Below, in pieces: positions 1-9,300 of a DNA stretch of 33,072 nt. The translations under genes and the position numbers were made by a program. Location: assembly GCA_019113675.1 (NCBI GenBank), contig DXHA01000036.1, forward strand, positions 1 to 33,072. The letters are read 5' to 3'. The stretch comes from Candidatus Yaniella excrementigallinarum. GTDB lineage: Bacteria; Actinomycetota; Actinomycetes; Actinomycetales; Micrococcaceae. The notes below the pieces were generated by a model. The model was not told where the DNA came from. It ran no database searches and saw nothing but the letters and a program-made list of their open reading frames with translations. Numbering within the stretch: position 1 is the stretch's first letter; each line of letters opens with the position of its first letter.

Positions 1-409
1 TAACTCGCCCGGTGGCTCATTTACCGCAATGACCGCTATCTATGACACGATGCAATTCATTCGTCCAGAAATCCAAACTGTTGCGCTTGGACAGGCTGCC
101 TCTGCCGCAGCGGTCTTGCTAGCAGCCGGAACACCGGGCAAACGCTTGGCGCTGCCTAACTCACGCGTTCTTATTCACCAGCCATCCATGGGTGGCGATC
201 AAGGTACAGCTACTGATCTGCAGATCCATGCAGACGAGCTACTACGTATCCGTACCTGGATGGAAGCAACGCTAGCCAACCATACCAACCGCACAGCTGA
301 TGAGGTCCGTCAAGATATTGATCGCGATAAATTCCTGTCAGCTGAAGACGCCAAAGAATACGGCTTGGTTGATGAGGTACTGGAATCGCGGAAGCGTGAC
401 GCTGAGTAA
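1..409 (+). CDS. clpP2: ATP-dependent Clp protease proteolytic subunit, ClpP2 type (5' part outside window)
   Basis: This is the C-terminal part of the serine peptidase subunit of the Clp protease, which degrades substrates unfolded by ClpX or ClpC in the cytoplasm. The reading frame is open from base 2 and runs to the TAA at 407-409, so the true start lies upstream of the window. The first visible residues, NSPGGS, are a ClpP core motif. The catalytic triad is complete: Ser in GQAASAA (codon 101-103), His in LIHQPS (codon 176-178) and Asp in DRDKF (codon 326-328). The [10 protein letters not shown] form around the serine fits the actinobacterial ClpP2 paralogue rather than ClpP1. The gene is followed by an intrinsic terminator and then clpX, the usual order. 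In actinobacteria clpP1 and clpP2 are normally adjacent, so clpP1 is expected just upstream; that part is not visible. The family call is secure; the paralogue number is an inference. Confidence 0.95.
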   Translation, partial: NSPGGSFTAMTAIYDTMQFIRPEIQTVALGQAASAAAVLLAAGTPGKRLALPNSRVLIHQPSMGGDQGTATDLQIHADELLRIRTWMEATLANHTNRTADEVRQDIDRDKFLSAEDAKEYGLVDEVLESRKRDAE

Positions 410-424
410 ACATTCCTAATTACC

Positions 425-462
425 GATGGCGTCCTATCTTCGGGTGGGACGCCATCTTTGTG
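425..462 (+). terminator. Intrinsic terminator after clpP2
   Basis: A perfect 10-bp stem (425-434 GATGGCGTCC with 447-456 GGACGCCATC) encloses a 12-base loop and is followed by a short T-rich stretch. It starts 16 bases after the clpP2 stop. It should separate, at least partly, clpP transcription from clpX. Confidence 0.8.
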
Positions 463-540
463 TTAATGATCGATACGCAGTGTGACTACCGCAAAGAAAG
501 TTATCCACGCTTGGCGCAACCTCCCGGGGAATAAGCACCG

Positions 541-554
541 CAGCATTTATGCTG
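541..554 (+). promoter_or_regulatory. Inverted repeat in front of clpX, possible operator or -10 region
   Basis: CAGCAT and ATGCTG flank a TT centre about 20 bases upstream of the clpX ribosome binding site. The right part contains TATGCT (548-553), a passable -10 hexamer for the main sigma factor, but no good -35 is seen at the right distance. It does not resemble the ClgR site reported for actinobacterial clp genes. It could be an operator, a small RNA hairpin or chance. Confidence 0.25.
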
Positions 555-581
555 GATTGGTAAGGCGCATAAGGAGAAGAT

Positions 582-1892
582 ATGGCTCGAATCGGAGAAT
601 CGGCAGATCTGCTGAAGTGTTCGTTCTGTGGTAAAACCCAGAAACAGGTACGAAAGCTCATCGCAGGCCCAGGGGTCTACATTTGTGATGAGTGCATCGA
701 GCTGTGCAACGAAATTATCGAAGAAGAGCTTGCCGAGGTCACCGAGGGCGAAGAGTTCACGCTGCCCACCCCGCAGGAAATATACACTCACCTTGATGAG
801 TACGTAATTGGCCAAGATCGTGCCAAAGCCGCTCTGGCCGTTGCAGTATATAACCACTATAAGCGCGTCCATGCCGAAGAAAATATCAAAACCTCGATGC
901 GCGAGGCTTTTGGCACCGATGTAGACTTTACCGAGCTGGAAGATGTTGAAATTGGCAAGTCCAATATTATGCTTGTTGGCCCAACGGGCTCGGGCAAGAC
1001 CTATCTGGCGCAAACATTGGCCCGCAAACTTGATGTGCCATTTATTGTTGCTGACGCTACCTCACTGACTGAGGCCGGTTATGTGGGCGAAGATGTCGAA
1101 AACATTTTACTGAAGCTCATTCAGGCCGCCGATAATGATGTATCCAAAGCAGAGCACGGCATCATTTATATTGATGAGATCGACAAAATTTCGCGCAAAT
1201 CCGAGAACCCATCGATCACCCGAGACGTATCAGGCGAAGGCGTACAACAATCCCTACTGAAAATCTTGGAAGGTACCGTTGCCTCTGTACCACCACAAGG
1301 GGGACGTAAACACCCGCACCAAGAATTTTTGCAGCTTGATACTTCTAATATTCTTTTCATCGTGGCCGGTGCATTTGCAGGGCTGGAAGATATCATTGAA
1401 TCCAGGGCTGGCCGAAAAGCTGTGGGCTTTGGTGCACCCTTGAAGGTCGCTGGTGAGGACGAAGCGCCATCGTTTGCTGATGTTCGCCCAGACGATCTCA
1501 TCAAATTTGGTTTGATTCCAGAATTTATTGGGCGTTTGCCGGTGGTCACTGCGGTTGATCACCTGGATGAAGATTCTTTAATCCGAGTATTGACCGAACC
1601 ACGCAATGCGCTAATCAAGCAATATCAGAAAATGTTTGCACTTGACGGCGTGCAACTGCACTTTGACGACGAGGCGCTCAAGGCCATTGTTGCAAAAGCA
1701 GAAGCCCGCGGCAGTGGGGCCCGAGGACTACGCTCTATCATTGAAGATGTCCTGCAGCCGATTATGTTTGATTTGCCGTCCCGAGATGATATTGCCCAGG
1801 TGACCATTACCGGGGATACGGTGGATGGTACAGGACAACCGGTTATGGTTCCACACGAAGTGGACAGGAATCGCCGAAACAAGTCCGCATAA
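582..1892 (+). CDS. clpX: ATP-dependent Clp protease ATP-binding subunit ClpX
   Basis: ClpX is the AAA+ unfoldase that recognises tagged proteins and threads them into ClpP. The 436-residue length is normal for the family. The N-terminal zinc-binding domain has Cys13, Cys16, Cys35 and Cys38. The Walker A motif GPTGSGKT is at about 133-140 and Walker B ends in Asp198-Glu199 (IIYIDEID). The pore loop AGYVGED and the RKH loop (RKHPHQEF) are present. The ClpP-docking loop reads VGFGA, close to the usual IGFGA, and the sensor-2 region GARGLR follows. AAGGAG at 571-576 precedes the ATG by five bases. The next gene starts ten bases after the stop, so the two are probably co-transcribed. The terminator behind clpP2 suggests that clpX also has its own promoter, but none could be assigned with confidence. 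Confidence 0.98.
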   Translation: MARIGESADLLKCSFCGKTQKQVRKLIAGPGVYICDECIELCNEIIEEELAEVTEGEEFTLPTPQEIYTHLDEYVIGQDRAKAALAVAVYNHYKRVHAEENIKTSMREAFGTDVDFTELEDVEIGKSNIMLVGPTGSGKTYLAQTLARKLDVPFIVADATSLTEAGYVGEDVENILLKLIQAADNDVSKAEHGIIYIDEIDKISRKSENPSITRDVSGEGVQQSLLKILEGTVASVPPQGGRKHPHQEFLQLDTSNILFIVAGAFAGLEDIIESRAGRKAVGFGAPLKVAGEDEAPSFADVRPDDLIKFGLIPEFIGRLPVVTAVDHLDEDSLIRVLTEPRNALIKQYQKMFALDGVQLHFDDEALKAIVAKAEARGSGARGLRSIIEDVLQPIMFDLPSRDDIAQVTITGDTVDGTGQPVMVPHEVDRNRRNKSA

Positions 1893-1901
1893 GGAGAGAT
1901 T

Positions 1902-2510
1902 TTGACACAGTCTGTAAGATTTTGGTTTGATCCAGCTTGCCCATTTGCTTGGATAACTTCACGGTGGATGCGTGAAGTTGAACAGGTCCGTGATGTGGCA
2001 GTTGACTTCAATATCATTTCATTGGGTGTACTCAATGAAGGCAAAGACGACCCAAACGATCTAGAGACCCAAAATAAATGGCAAGGTGCCCGTGTCGCCA
2101 TGGCAGTGCGTCAACGCCACGGTGCCGATAAAGTCGGCGAATTTTATACTGCCGCCGGCACCCGTATCCATAACGAACATTACGGTATGGATCGCTACGA
2201 AGAAGCCTTGTCCGAGGCATTAGAAGAAATCGGGGTGGAAGATCGAGATGAGATCCTCTCCGAATCACAAAACGACACCTACGATCAGGACCTACGCGAT
2301 TCAACGAAAAATGCCTTGTCTCTAGTTGGCAACGATGTTGGTACACCAATTATTGCCATCGGTGAGTCGGCCTTCTTTGGCCCGGTTATGACCCGTATTG
2401 CACGTGGTGAACAGGCCGGCAAAATATGGGACGGTTTTGCTAACGTAGTCGAATTCCCATACTTCTATGAACTCAAACGAGCCCGCACAACAGAACTCGA
2501 TTTTAGCTAA
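1902..2510 (+). CDS. DsbA-fold mycothiol-dependent reductase, Rv2466c-like, with CPFA active site
   Basis: The protein (202 residues, TTG start) belongs to the thioredoxin-fold DsbA family and resembles mycobacterial Rv2466c, a mycothiol-dependent reductase/nitroreductase of the oxidative stress response. Family signatures are the start FWFDPACPFAW, ITSRWM, RIHNEHYG, VGTPIIAIGESAFFGPV and the end FPYFYELKR. The active site is Cys13-Pro-Phe-Ala: the second cysteine of the CxxC pair in Rv2466c is alanine here, so a monothiol mechanism through mycothiol is likely. AAGGAGAG overlaps the clpX stop, with the TTG six to seven bases further on. No ATG gives a better start, because the conserved FWFDP begins only a few residues in. 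Co-transcription with clpX is inferred from the ten-base gap. The physiological substrate is unknown. Confidence 0.85.
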   Translation: MTQSVRFWFDPACPFAWITSRWMREVEQVRDVAVDFNIISLGVLNEGKDDPNDLETQNKWQGARVAMAVRQRHGADKVGEFYTAAGTRIHNEHYGMDRYEEALSEALEEIGVEDRDEILSESQNDTYDQDLRDSTKNALSLVGNDVGTPIIAIGESAFFGPVMTRIARGEQAGKIWDGFANVVEFPYFYELKRARTTELDFS

Positions 2511-2521
2511 CATCGCTGAAC

Positions 2522-2565
2522 ATAGTTGAACCCCCGGTGAGTATAACCACCGGGGGTTCAACTAT
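2522..2565. terminator. Bidirectional hairpin between convergent genes
   Basis: A perfect 18-bp stem (2522-2539 with 2548-2565) has an 8-base loop and a GC-rich core (CCCCCGGTG/CACCGGGGG). It lies between the stops of the Rv2466c-like gene and valS, which face each other. Neither side has a long T-run, so it may act as a hairpin-only terminator or an mRNA 3' end stabiliser for both strands. Confidence 0.75.
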
Positions 2566-2576
2566 ATATGCAGGGC

Positions 2577-5243
2577 TTATTCTGCTTCGGCCAAGGTAAT
2601 ATCAGTCAGCCGCAATTCGATAATTTCATCGTCCTCATCGGTGACTGCTTCACCTTGTTTAAGATGCAGCTCACTGACGTTCCCCGCAGCACGCAGATCA
2701 TCAAGGCCAGCACGCAGCTCGGCGACCCGAAACTCTGTTGCTGTGATCGTTGCGCTGACCACTTCAGTACGCTGTTTGACCTTCGCATCCGATTTAGCTT
2801 TACGAATCCGCGAAATAGCACGGGTGACAGTGGTCAAGACTTTGATATCACCATGCTGTGCGGCAGCAGCTATACCAGCCAGTTGGGTTTCTAAACCAGG
2901 CCAAGCTGCACTATGTACCGAACCGTTACGCCACCACGACCAGACCTCATCGGTGGCAAATGGTTGAAACGGTGCCATCAAACGCAACAGCGCATCCAAA
3001 GCGGTAGCCAAAGTGGCCACCACAGAGGCCTGTTCGGCTGCACCACGCGACCCATAAGCCCGGTCCTTAATGAGCTCAATATAGTCATCGGTAAAATGCC
3101 AGAAAAAGGTCTCCACCAGGCTCAAGGTGCGCGCGTACTCAAATTTTTCAAACGCGGCGGTTGCTTGCACGATTGTCTCGTGCAACAGGGCCAACAGGGA
3201 CCGATCCAATGGATGACTGATGGCCTCAGCGGCAGTAGCATCCGTGACGATTTTGTCTTCAGTCGCACCCAAATTCAGCGCAAATTTTGAGGCATTGAGC
3301 AATTTGATTGCCAAACGCCGCCCAATCTTCATCTGATTGACCTCATAGGCGGTATCAGCACCTAATCGAGCCGATGCCGCCCAATACCGGACCGCGTCTG
3401 AACCGAATTGTTCCAAAATATCTGATGGAACAACCACATTGCCCTTCGACTTGGACATTTTCTGACGATGCGGATCAAGCACCCACCCTGATAATGCGGT
3501 GTTTTTCCAAGGGACGGTGTCCTGCAACTGGTCGGCCCGTACTACCGTGGAAAATAGCCAGGTTCGGATAATGTCGTGACCCTGTGGACGTAGATCAAAG
3601 GGAAAAACTTTATTAAAGTACTGTTCGTCTTTCGACCACTGACCGATAATCTGTGGTGTCAACGACGAGGTTGCCCATGTGTCAAGCACATCTGGGTCAC
3701 CGGTAAAACCACCCGGGACATCCCGCTGATCGGCGGTGAAACCGTCTGGCACATCGTCTACCGGATCGATGGGTAGTTGTGCATCGGATGGCACAATTGG
3801 ATTGTCGTAGTCGGCGTGGCCTTCAGCGTCCAATCGATACCACAGTGGAATAGCGACACCGAAGACACGCTGCCGCGACACCAGCCAGTCACCGGTAAGA
3901 TTTTCTACCCAGTTTGTATAGCGCGACTGCATGAAACTTGGGTGCCAGGCCAGTTCATCACCACGTGCAATGAGTTCATCACGCAGTTTTTCGTTGCGGC
4001 CCCCGTTTCGCAAATACCATTGACGCGAGGTCACAATTTCTAATGGCTTATCGCCTTTTTCGAAAAAGTTTACCGCGTGGGTGATTTTCTCAGGTTCCCC
4101 GTCCAATAATTCAGCGGCCTCAAGCATTTCTACTACAGCTTTTTGTGCTGAAAAGACCGTCTTGCCGGCAAGGGCACTATAGTTTTCGGCCCCACGCTGG
4201 GTCGTGATCCATGACGGCGTCTGGCGGGCAAAGCGTCCGTCACGGCCAATAACTGTTCGGGTTGGTAGTTGCAGTTCGCGCCACCAGGTGATGTCATTCT
4301 GGTCACCGAAAGTACACACCATAGCAATACCGGCGCCTTTATCCGGCTGAGCCAGCTCGTGAGAATAGACTTCAACATCGACATCAAAGAGGGGAGAGGT
4401 GACCGTTTTGCCAAATAAATGTTGGTACCGCTCATCATCTGGGTGGGCCACCAGTGCTGAACATGCCGGCAACAATTCCGGGCGGGTAGTCTCGATGAAG
4501 ACTTCGGAACCATCGTGGGCATAAAACGCATACCGATAATAGGCGCCCGGGACTTCTTTATCTTCTAGTTCTGCCTGTGCCACAGCGGTTTGGAATGTTA
4601 CATCCCACATGGTGGGGGCTTGGGCATTATAGGCATGCCCGTCAGCCAAGTTCTGTAGGAAGGCCCGCTGCGAAACCTCCCGCGAGTGAGCATCGATGGT
4701 CCGATAGCTTAGCTGCCAATCCACCGATAAACCCAACTGGGTAAATAATTGCTCGTAGACGACTTCATCGTCCCGGGATTGCGCTAAGCATAGCTCAATG
4801 AAATTCTGTCGGGATACCACATCCCAGTCACGGCGGTTCTTGGCAGGTTTGTCAGGTGGCTGATAATTGGGGTCATATGCGACGCTGGTGTCGGTGCGAA
4901 CACCGAAAAAGTTCTGTACTCGGCGTTCCGTTGGCAAACCGTTGTCATCCCAGCCCATCGGATAGAACACATTTTTGCCACACATGCGTTGATAGCGTGC
5001 TATCACGTCGGTTTGGGTATACGAAAAGACGTGTCCGACATGTAACGCACCAGATGCCGTTGGCGGCGGGGTATCGATCGAAAAAACGTCACCCCGGGTA
5101 GTATCGGGATTAAACGCATACACCCGGTCTTCTTCCCACCGGCTACTAAATTTTTCTTCAAGTCCCTCCAGACCAACACGGTCTGGAACATTAACCGTTT
5201 TGGGCGTGTCTGTGCCCATCTCATTTTCAGCCATGGCCACCAT
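2577..5243 (-). CDS. valS: Valine--tRNA ligase
   Basis: ValS is a class I aminoacyl-tRNA synthetase that charges tRNA-Val and edits misactivated threonine. The Rossmann-fold signature HVGH is at residues 68-71 (GALHVGH) and KMSKS at 595-599. The intervening connective polypeptide (editing) region, the catalytic-core sequence WATSSL and the C-terminal anticodon-binding domain are all present. The length, 888 residues, suits the shorter actinobacterial form. The ATG at 5241-5243 has GGAG about twelve bases upstream. A second in-frame ATG at 5232-5234 is a possible alternative, so the N-terminal few residues are uncertain. The gene is convergent with the clpX pair and divergent from the SDR gene, and appears monocistronic. 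No T-box or other leader structure was seen upstream of it. Confidence 0.97.
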   Translation of the reverse strand: MVAMAENEMGTDTPKTVNVPDRVGLEGLEEKFSSRWEEDRVYAFNPDTTRGDVFSIDTPPPTASGALHVGHVFSYTQTDVIARYQRMCGKNVFYPMGWDDNGLPTERRVQNFFGVRTDTSVAYDPNYQPPDKPAKNRRDWDVVSRQNFIELCLAQSRDDEVVYEQLFTQLGLSVDWQLSYRTIDAHSREVSQRAFLQNLADGHAYNAQAPTMWDVTFQTAVAQAELEDKEVPGAYYRYAFYAHDGSEVFIETTRPELLPACSALVAHPDDERYQHLFGKTVTSPLFDVDVEVYSHELAQPDKGAGIAMVCTFGDQNDITWWRELQLPTRTVIGRDGRFARQTPSWITTQRGAENYSALAGKTVFSAQKAVVEMLEAAELLDGEPEKITHAVNFFEKGDKPLEIVTSRQWYLRNGGRNEKLRDELIARGDELAWHPSFMQSRYTNWVENLTGDWLVSRQRVFGVAIPLWYRLDAEGHADYDNPIVPSDAQLPIDPVDDVPDGFTADQRDVPGGFTGDPDVLDTWATSSLTPQIIGQWSKDEQYFNKVFPFDLRPQGHDIIRTWLFSTVVRADQLQDTVPWKNTALSGWVLDPHRQKMSKSKGNVVVPSDILEQFGSDAVRYWAASARLGADTAYEVNQMKIGRRLAIKLLNASKFALNLGATEDKIVTDATAAEAISHPLDRSLLALLHETIVQATAAFEKFEYARTLSLVETFFWHFTDDYIELIKDRAYGSRGAAEQASVVATLATALDALLRLMAPFQPFATDEVWSWWRNGSVHSAAWPGLETQLAGIAAAAQHGDIKVLTTVTRAISRIRKAKSDAKVKQRTEVVSATITATEFRVAELRAGLDDLRAAGNVSELHLKQGEAVTDEDDEIIELRLTDITLAEAE

Positions 5244-5281
5244 TGTTTCATATTCTCCGCTTATATCTGGTCCCTAACCGC

Positions 5282-5287
5282 ATCATA
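5282..5287 (-). promoter_or_regulatory. Candidate -10 hexamer for valS
   Basis: Read on the minus strand this is TATGAT, about 38 bases upstream of the valS ATG. That leaves a leader of about 30 bases containing the GGAG ribosome binding site. No convincing -35 hexamer is seen. Confidence 0.45.
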
Positions 5288-5314
5288 AAGATCGAGTTTT
5301 TATAGTCGGTGTTC

Positions 5315-5320
5315 TAGGGT
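5315..5320 (+). promoter_or_regulatory. Candidate leaderless promoter -10 for the SDR gene
   Basis: TAGGGT sits seven bases before the ATG at 5328. A transcript would start at or next to the start codon, and no ribosome binding site is seen. This fits the leaderless arrangement common in actinobacteria. It is weaker than the similar sites in front of the VKOR gene and proA. Confidence 0.35.
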
Positions 5321-5327
5321 TAGAGAC

Positions 5328-6101
5328 ATGACCCAAACACAGCCTGCAGCCCTTGTTACCGGTGCGACCTCAGGCATTGGTCGTGCCACCGCTTATAAAC
5401 TGGTCTCTGATGGTTGGCGTGTCTACGCTGCCTCCCGGCGTACAGAAAACCTGGACACTTTGGCTCAGGCATGCCAACAGTTAGCTGGCACCCTAACGCC
5501 GGTGGCTACCGATGTCACCGACAATGCTTCAATCGAGTCACTGTATACGACCATTGAAACCCAGGGTGGGGTAGATACAGTACTAAATATTGCCGGTGGG
5601 GCAGTAGGCTCCGACACCATTAGCCAGGCCCAAGAAGACGATTGGCAGTGGATGTTTGAAACCAATGTGATGGGTTCGCTACGCGTGATCCAAAAATTCT
5701 TACCCATGCTGCGAGCACACGGTGCCGCAACCATCCTGAACCTGACCTCAACTGCCGGCATTGTCGCCTATGAAGGCGGGGGCGGATATAACGCCGCAAA
5801 ATCCGGCCAACACGCATTGACCGGGGCCTTACGACTGGAAGAGGCTGAACACAATATTCGAGTCATTGAAGTTTTACCCGGCCTCGTCAAAACCGAAGAA
5901 TTCTCGCTGAAACGTATGCGCGGAAATGAATCCGCAGCGGCCGATGTTTATGCCGGTGTTGCCGAACCGCTAACCGCCGATGACGTCGCTGATGTGTGTG
6001 CCTATGCGGTGAATCTGCCGCACCATATTAATTTAGACCAAATCGTGCTGCGCCCGGTCAAGCAGGCAGCCCAACATAAGCTGATTCGTGACGCTAAATA
6101 G
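5328..6101 (+). CDS. Short-chain dehydrogenase/reductase (SDR) family oxidoreductase
   Basis: This 257-residue protein is a classical SDR that should use NAD(P)H to oxidise or reduce a small hydroxyl/carbonyl substrate. The cofactor motif TGATSGIG is at residues 11-18 and the NIAGG motif (NNAG equivalent) at about 87-91. The catalytic residues are present: serine in LTSTAG (near 141), Tyr154 and Lys158 in YNAAKSG. The ending LDQIVLRPVKQ is typical of the YdfG-like group that acts on serine or 3-hydroxy acids, but the substrate cannot be fixed from sequence. It stands alone between valS (divergent) and the ileS T-box, and its stop is only about 20 bases before the T-box RNA begins. The ileS promoter could therefore lie within or at the end of this gene. 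Confidence 0.85.
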   Translation: MTQTQPAALVTGATSGIGRATAYKLVSDGWRVYAASRRTENLDTLAQACQQLAGTLTPVATDVTDNASIESLYTTIETQGGVDTVLNIAGGAVGSDTISQAQEDDWQWMFETNVMGSLRVIQKFLPMLRAHGAATILNLTSTAGIVAYEGGGGYNAAKSGQHALTGALRLEEAEHNIRVIEVLPGLVKTEEFSLKRMRGNESAAADVYAGVAEPLTADDVADVCAYAVNLPHHINLDQIVLRPVKQAAQHKLIRDAK

Positions 6102-6120
6102 CTGCCAGAAGTGTTGTAGT

Positions 6121-6315
6121 ATGGTCACGGTTGCGCAGTGATCCGACCATCATCGGGGAGTGCTTCGGAAGAACAGCAGACTATCTGCCCAGTAGAACCG
6201 AACGGGTCAGCCCGATATAGCTGTAATAAGCGATCTTGGCCGCCAAGATAAGCAGGGTGGTACCGCGCCATACGGCGTCCTTGCATACAGTGCAACGTTG
6301 TCGATGCGAGGAAGG
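6121..6315 (+). promoter_or_regulatory. T-box riboswitch (tRNA-Ile), translational type, controlling ileS
   Basis: A short basal Stem I is formed by ATGGTC (6121-6126) and GACCAT (6145-6150). The specifier loop carries AGTGATC, with specifier codon AUC (Ile) at 6141-6143. The conserved T-box AGGGTGGTACCGCG lies at 6254-6267, and its TGGT bulge (6258-6261) can pair with the ACCA 3' end of uncharged tRNA-Ile. In the ON state AGGG (6254-6257) pairs with TCCT (6278-6281), and CGCC (6266-6269) with GGCG (6274-6277). In the OFF state TCCTTGCAT (6278-6286) pairs with ATGCGAGGA (6304-6312), which contains the ileS Shine-Dalgarno. The two pairings exclude each other and there is no terminator T-run, so control is of translation initiation. 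This is the class known for actinobacterial ileS genes. The pairings were made by hand. Confidence 0.92.
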
Positions 6316-6320
6316 TAATT

Positions 6321-9300
6321 GTGTACCCTCTGGCAAGCTCCCAGCAAGACTGGGTTAATTCTGGTTCCACACCGTCTACGCCAAATCTGCCCACCATCGA
6401 AGAATCGATCCTAAAATATTGGGATGAGGATGGCACCTTCACAGCCTCGATCGAAAACCGTCCCGCAGAAATTAACGGCGAAAACAATGAGTTCGTATTC
6501 TATGACGGCCCGCCATTTGCCAACGGCCTGCCACACTATGGCCACCTGCTAACCAGCTATGTGAAGGACCTTGTCGCCCGCTATCAGACCCAGCAAGGTC
6601 GCCGGGTGGAACGCCGATTCGGGTGGGATACCCACGGTTTGCCCGCCGAGCTGGAAGCCATGAAACAACTGGGCATGACCGATAAGGCCGAAATTGAACA
6701 AATGGGCATCGATAAGTTCAACGATGCCTGCCGTGCCTCCGTGCTGGAATACACCCAGGAATGGGAAGAATACATCAACCGCATGGGACGTTGGGTCGAT
6801 TTTGAAAACGACTACAAAACTCTGAACCCATCATTTATGGAATCGGTCATCTGGGCCTTCAAAACCCTGTATGACCGCAACCTAACCTATCGTGGTTTCC
6901 GGGTGCTGCCATACTGCTGGAATGACGAAACACCATTATCCAACCACGAACTGCGCATGGATGATGACGTCTACAAAATGCGGCAAGACCCATCGATCAC
7001 CGTCCAGTTCACCATCACCGGGCTACCTGAAAACCCAGAACTGATCCCACAAAACGGCGCAACCCCAGAAATCGCAGCGTCTTTGACAGGCGTGGGTGTG
7101 CTGGCCTGGACGACCACCCCTTGGACCCTGCCGACCAACCTGTCGTTGGCCGCTGGCCCCGACATCGAATACGCGGTAGTCCCAGTGGAATCGGCCGAAG
7201 TTAATACCTTCGGTGCCCAACGTGTGCTATTAGCAACCGATCGGGTTGCCGCCTACGCCAAAATGCTGGGCTATGACGACGCCGAGGCTGCAGTGGCAGC
7301 CATTACCGAAACCTTTACCGGCACCCAGCTTGCCGGGCTGGTCTACCAGCCGCTGTTTAGCTACTTTGCTGATGCCGAAACTTACGGTACCCAAAATGCG
7401 TTTCGAATCCTGGTCGATGATTATGTCTCCACCGAAGACGGTACCGGTCTGGTGCACCAAGCCCCGGCATATGGTGAAGAAGACCAGCGAGTCAATGAAG
7501 CCCACGGCATCCCCGTGGTGCTGTCTGTAGACGAAGGCGCCAAATTTTTGCCGCTGTTTGCCGATGAAAACCTCGGGGGCGGGGCGCTTAAAGACATCGC
7601 CGGCGTTCAAGTCTTTGAAGCCAATCGCACCATTATTCGTGCACTACGTGCCCAAGGCTCTTTGCTGACAGAACAATCCTTTGAGCACTCTTATCCGCAC
7701 TGCTGGCGTTGCCGCACCCCGCTGATTTACCGGGCAATTACCTCCTGGTATGTCAAAGTCACTGACTTCAAAGACGACATGTTGCGCATCAACGAAGACA
7801 TCAACTGGATCCCGGGCAACGTCAAGCACGGCCAGTTTGGAAAATGGCTGGAAAATGCCCGCGACTGGTCAATTTCCCGTAACCGGTACTGGGGTTCGCC
7901 CATCCCGGTATGGGAATCCGACGATCCCAACTACCCACGACTCGAAGTCTATGGTTCCCTGGCTGAGCTCGAAGAAGCCTTCGGCAAGCTGCCACGAAAT
8001 ACTGACGGTGAAGTCGATCTGCACCGTCCTTGGATTGATGAACTCGTGCGACCAAACCCGGATGATCCCACCGGCAAATCCATGATGCGCCGTGTCGATG
8101 ACGTCTTGGATGTTTGGTTCGACTCCGGATCAATGCCATACGCCCAGGTGCATTATCCAATGAAAAACAAAGAGTGGTTTGACACCCATAACCCAGCCGA
8201 CTTCATCGTCGAATACATTGGTCAAACCCGTGGCTGGTTCTACACCATGCACGTTCTGGGTACCGCACTGTTCAACCGCCCGGCATTCAAAAATGTTATC
8301 TCGCATGGAATTGTCCTGGGCTCTGACGGCAATAAGATGTCCAAATCGTTGCAAAACTATCCGGATGTCAATGAAGTATTAGACCGCGATGGTTCCGATG
8401 CCATGCGTTGGTTCCTGATGGCCTCTCCAATTCTGCGTGGCGGTAACCTGATCGTCACCGAAGAAGGCATCCGCGAAGCAGCCCGGCAAGCCATCCTGCC
8501 AGCCTGGAACGTGTGGCACTTCTTTAGCCTGTACGCCAACTCGGCCACCGATAACGGCAAACGTCCAGAAGGCTACCAAGCCAACTTCCGGTACGAATCC
8601 ACTGACCCATTAGACCAATATATTCTGGCTGCCACCGGCACCATGCTGCGCGCCGTCAAAGCCAGCCTGGATAACTACAATGTCTCGGGTGCCACCGACA
8701 CCATCCGTACCTATATGGACACCATGACCAACTGGTATATCCGTCGGTCACGCCAACGCTTCTTCGCCGAAGACACTCAGGCATTAGACACCTTGTACAC
8801 CGTGCTGGAAGCCTTCTGTCGTGCAGCCGCACCACTGATGCCCATGGTGGCCGAAGAAATTTGGCGTGGCCTCACCGGTGGTCGATCAGTACACCTAACC
8901 GACTACCCGGATGCTGATCTCTTCCCCTCCGGCGACGAGGCCATGACACTACAAGAAACCATGGAATTGGTGCGTACCATTGCCTCCTCGGCGTCGTCAT
9001 TGCGCAAAGGTGCCAACCGCCGTGTGCGATTGCCACTGGCTGAACTGACTGTGGTAGTTCCCAACGTGGACCGCTTCACCGCGGCCTTCACCGATATTCT
9101 GGCCGATGAACTGAACCTGAAACACATCAAACTTGTTGATGAAGCCGACACTTCGGCTGAAGACTTCGGAATCTCCCAGCAGTTGACCGTCAACGCACGT
9201 GCTGCTGGACCACGGCTTGGCAAAGACGTCCAAACCGTGATCAAAGCATCCAAATCCGGTGACTGGTCGATCGCCGACGACGGCACTGTTACCGCCGGAG

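Noticed and set aside
501-509. TTATCCACG, one base from a DnaA box
   Set aside because: A single site without a cluster or AT-rich unwinding region; no sign of an origin.
527-553. GGGAAT-like element upstream of clpX as a SigR/SigH (oxidative stress sigma) promoter
   Set aside because: The matching GTT -10 element is not found at the right distance.
6110-6120. AGTGTTGTAGT shared with 19481-19491
   Set aside because: An 11-base match in two unrelated leader contexts; not supported as a repeat element.
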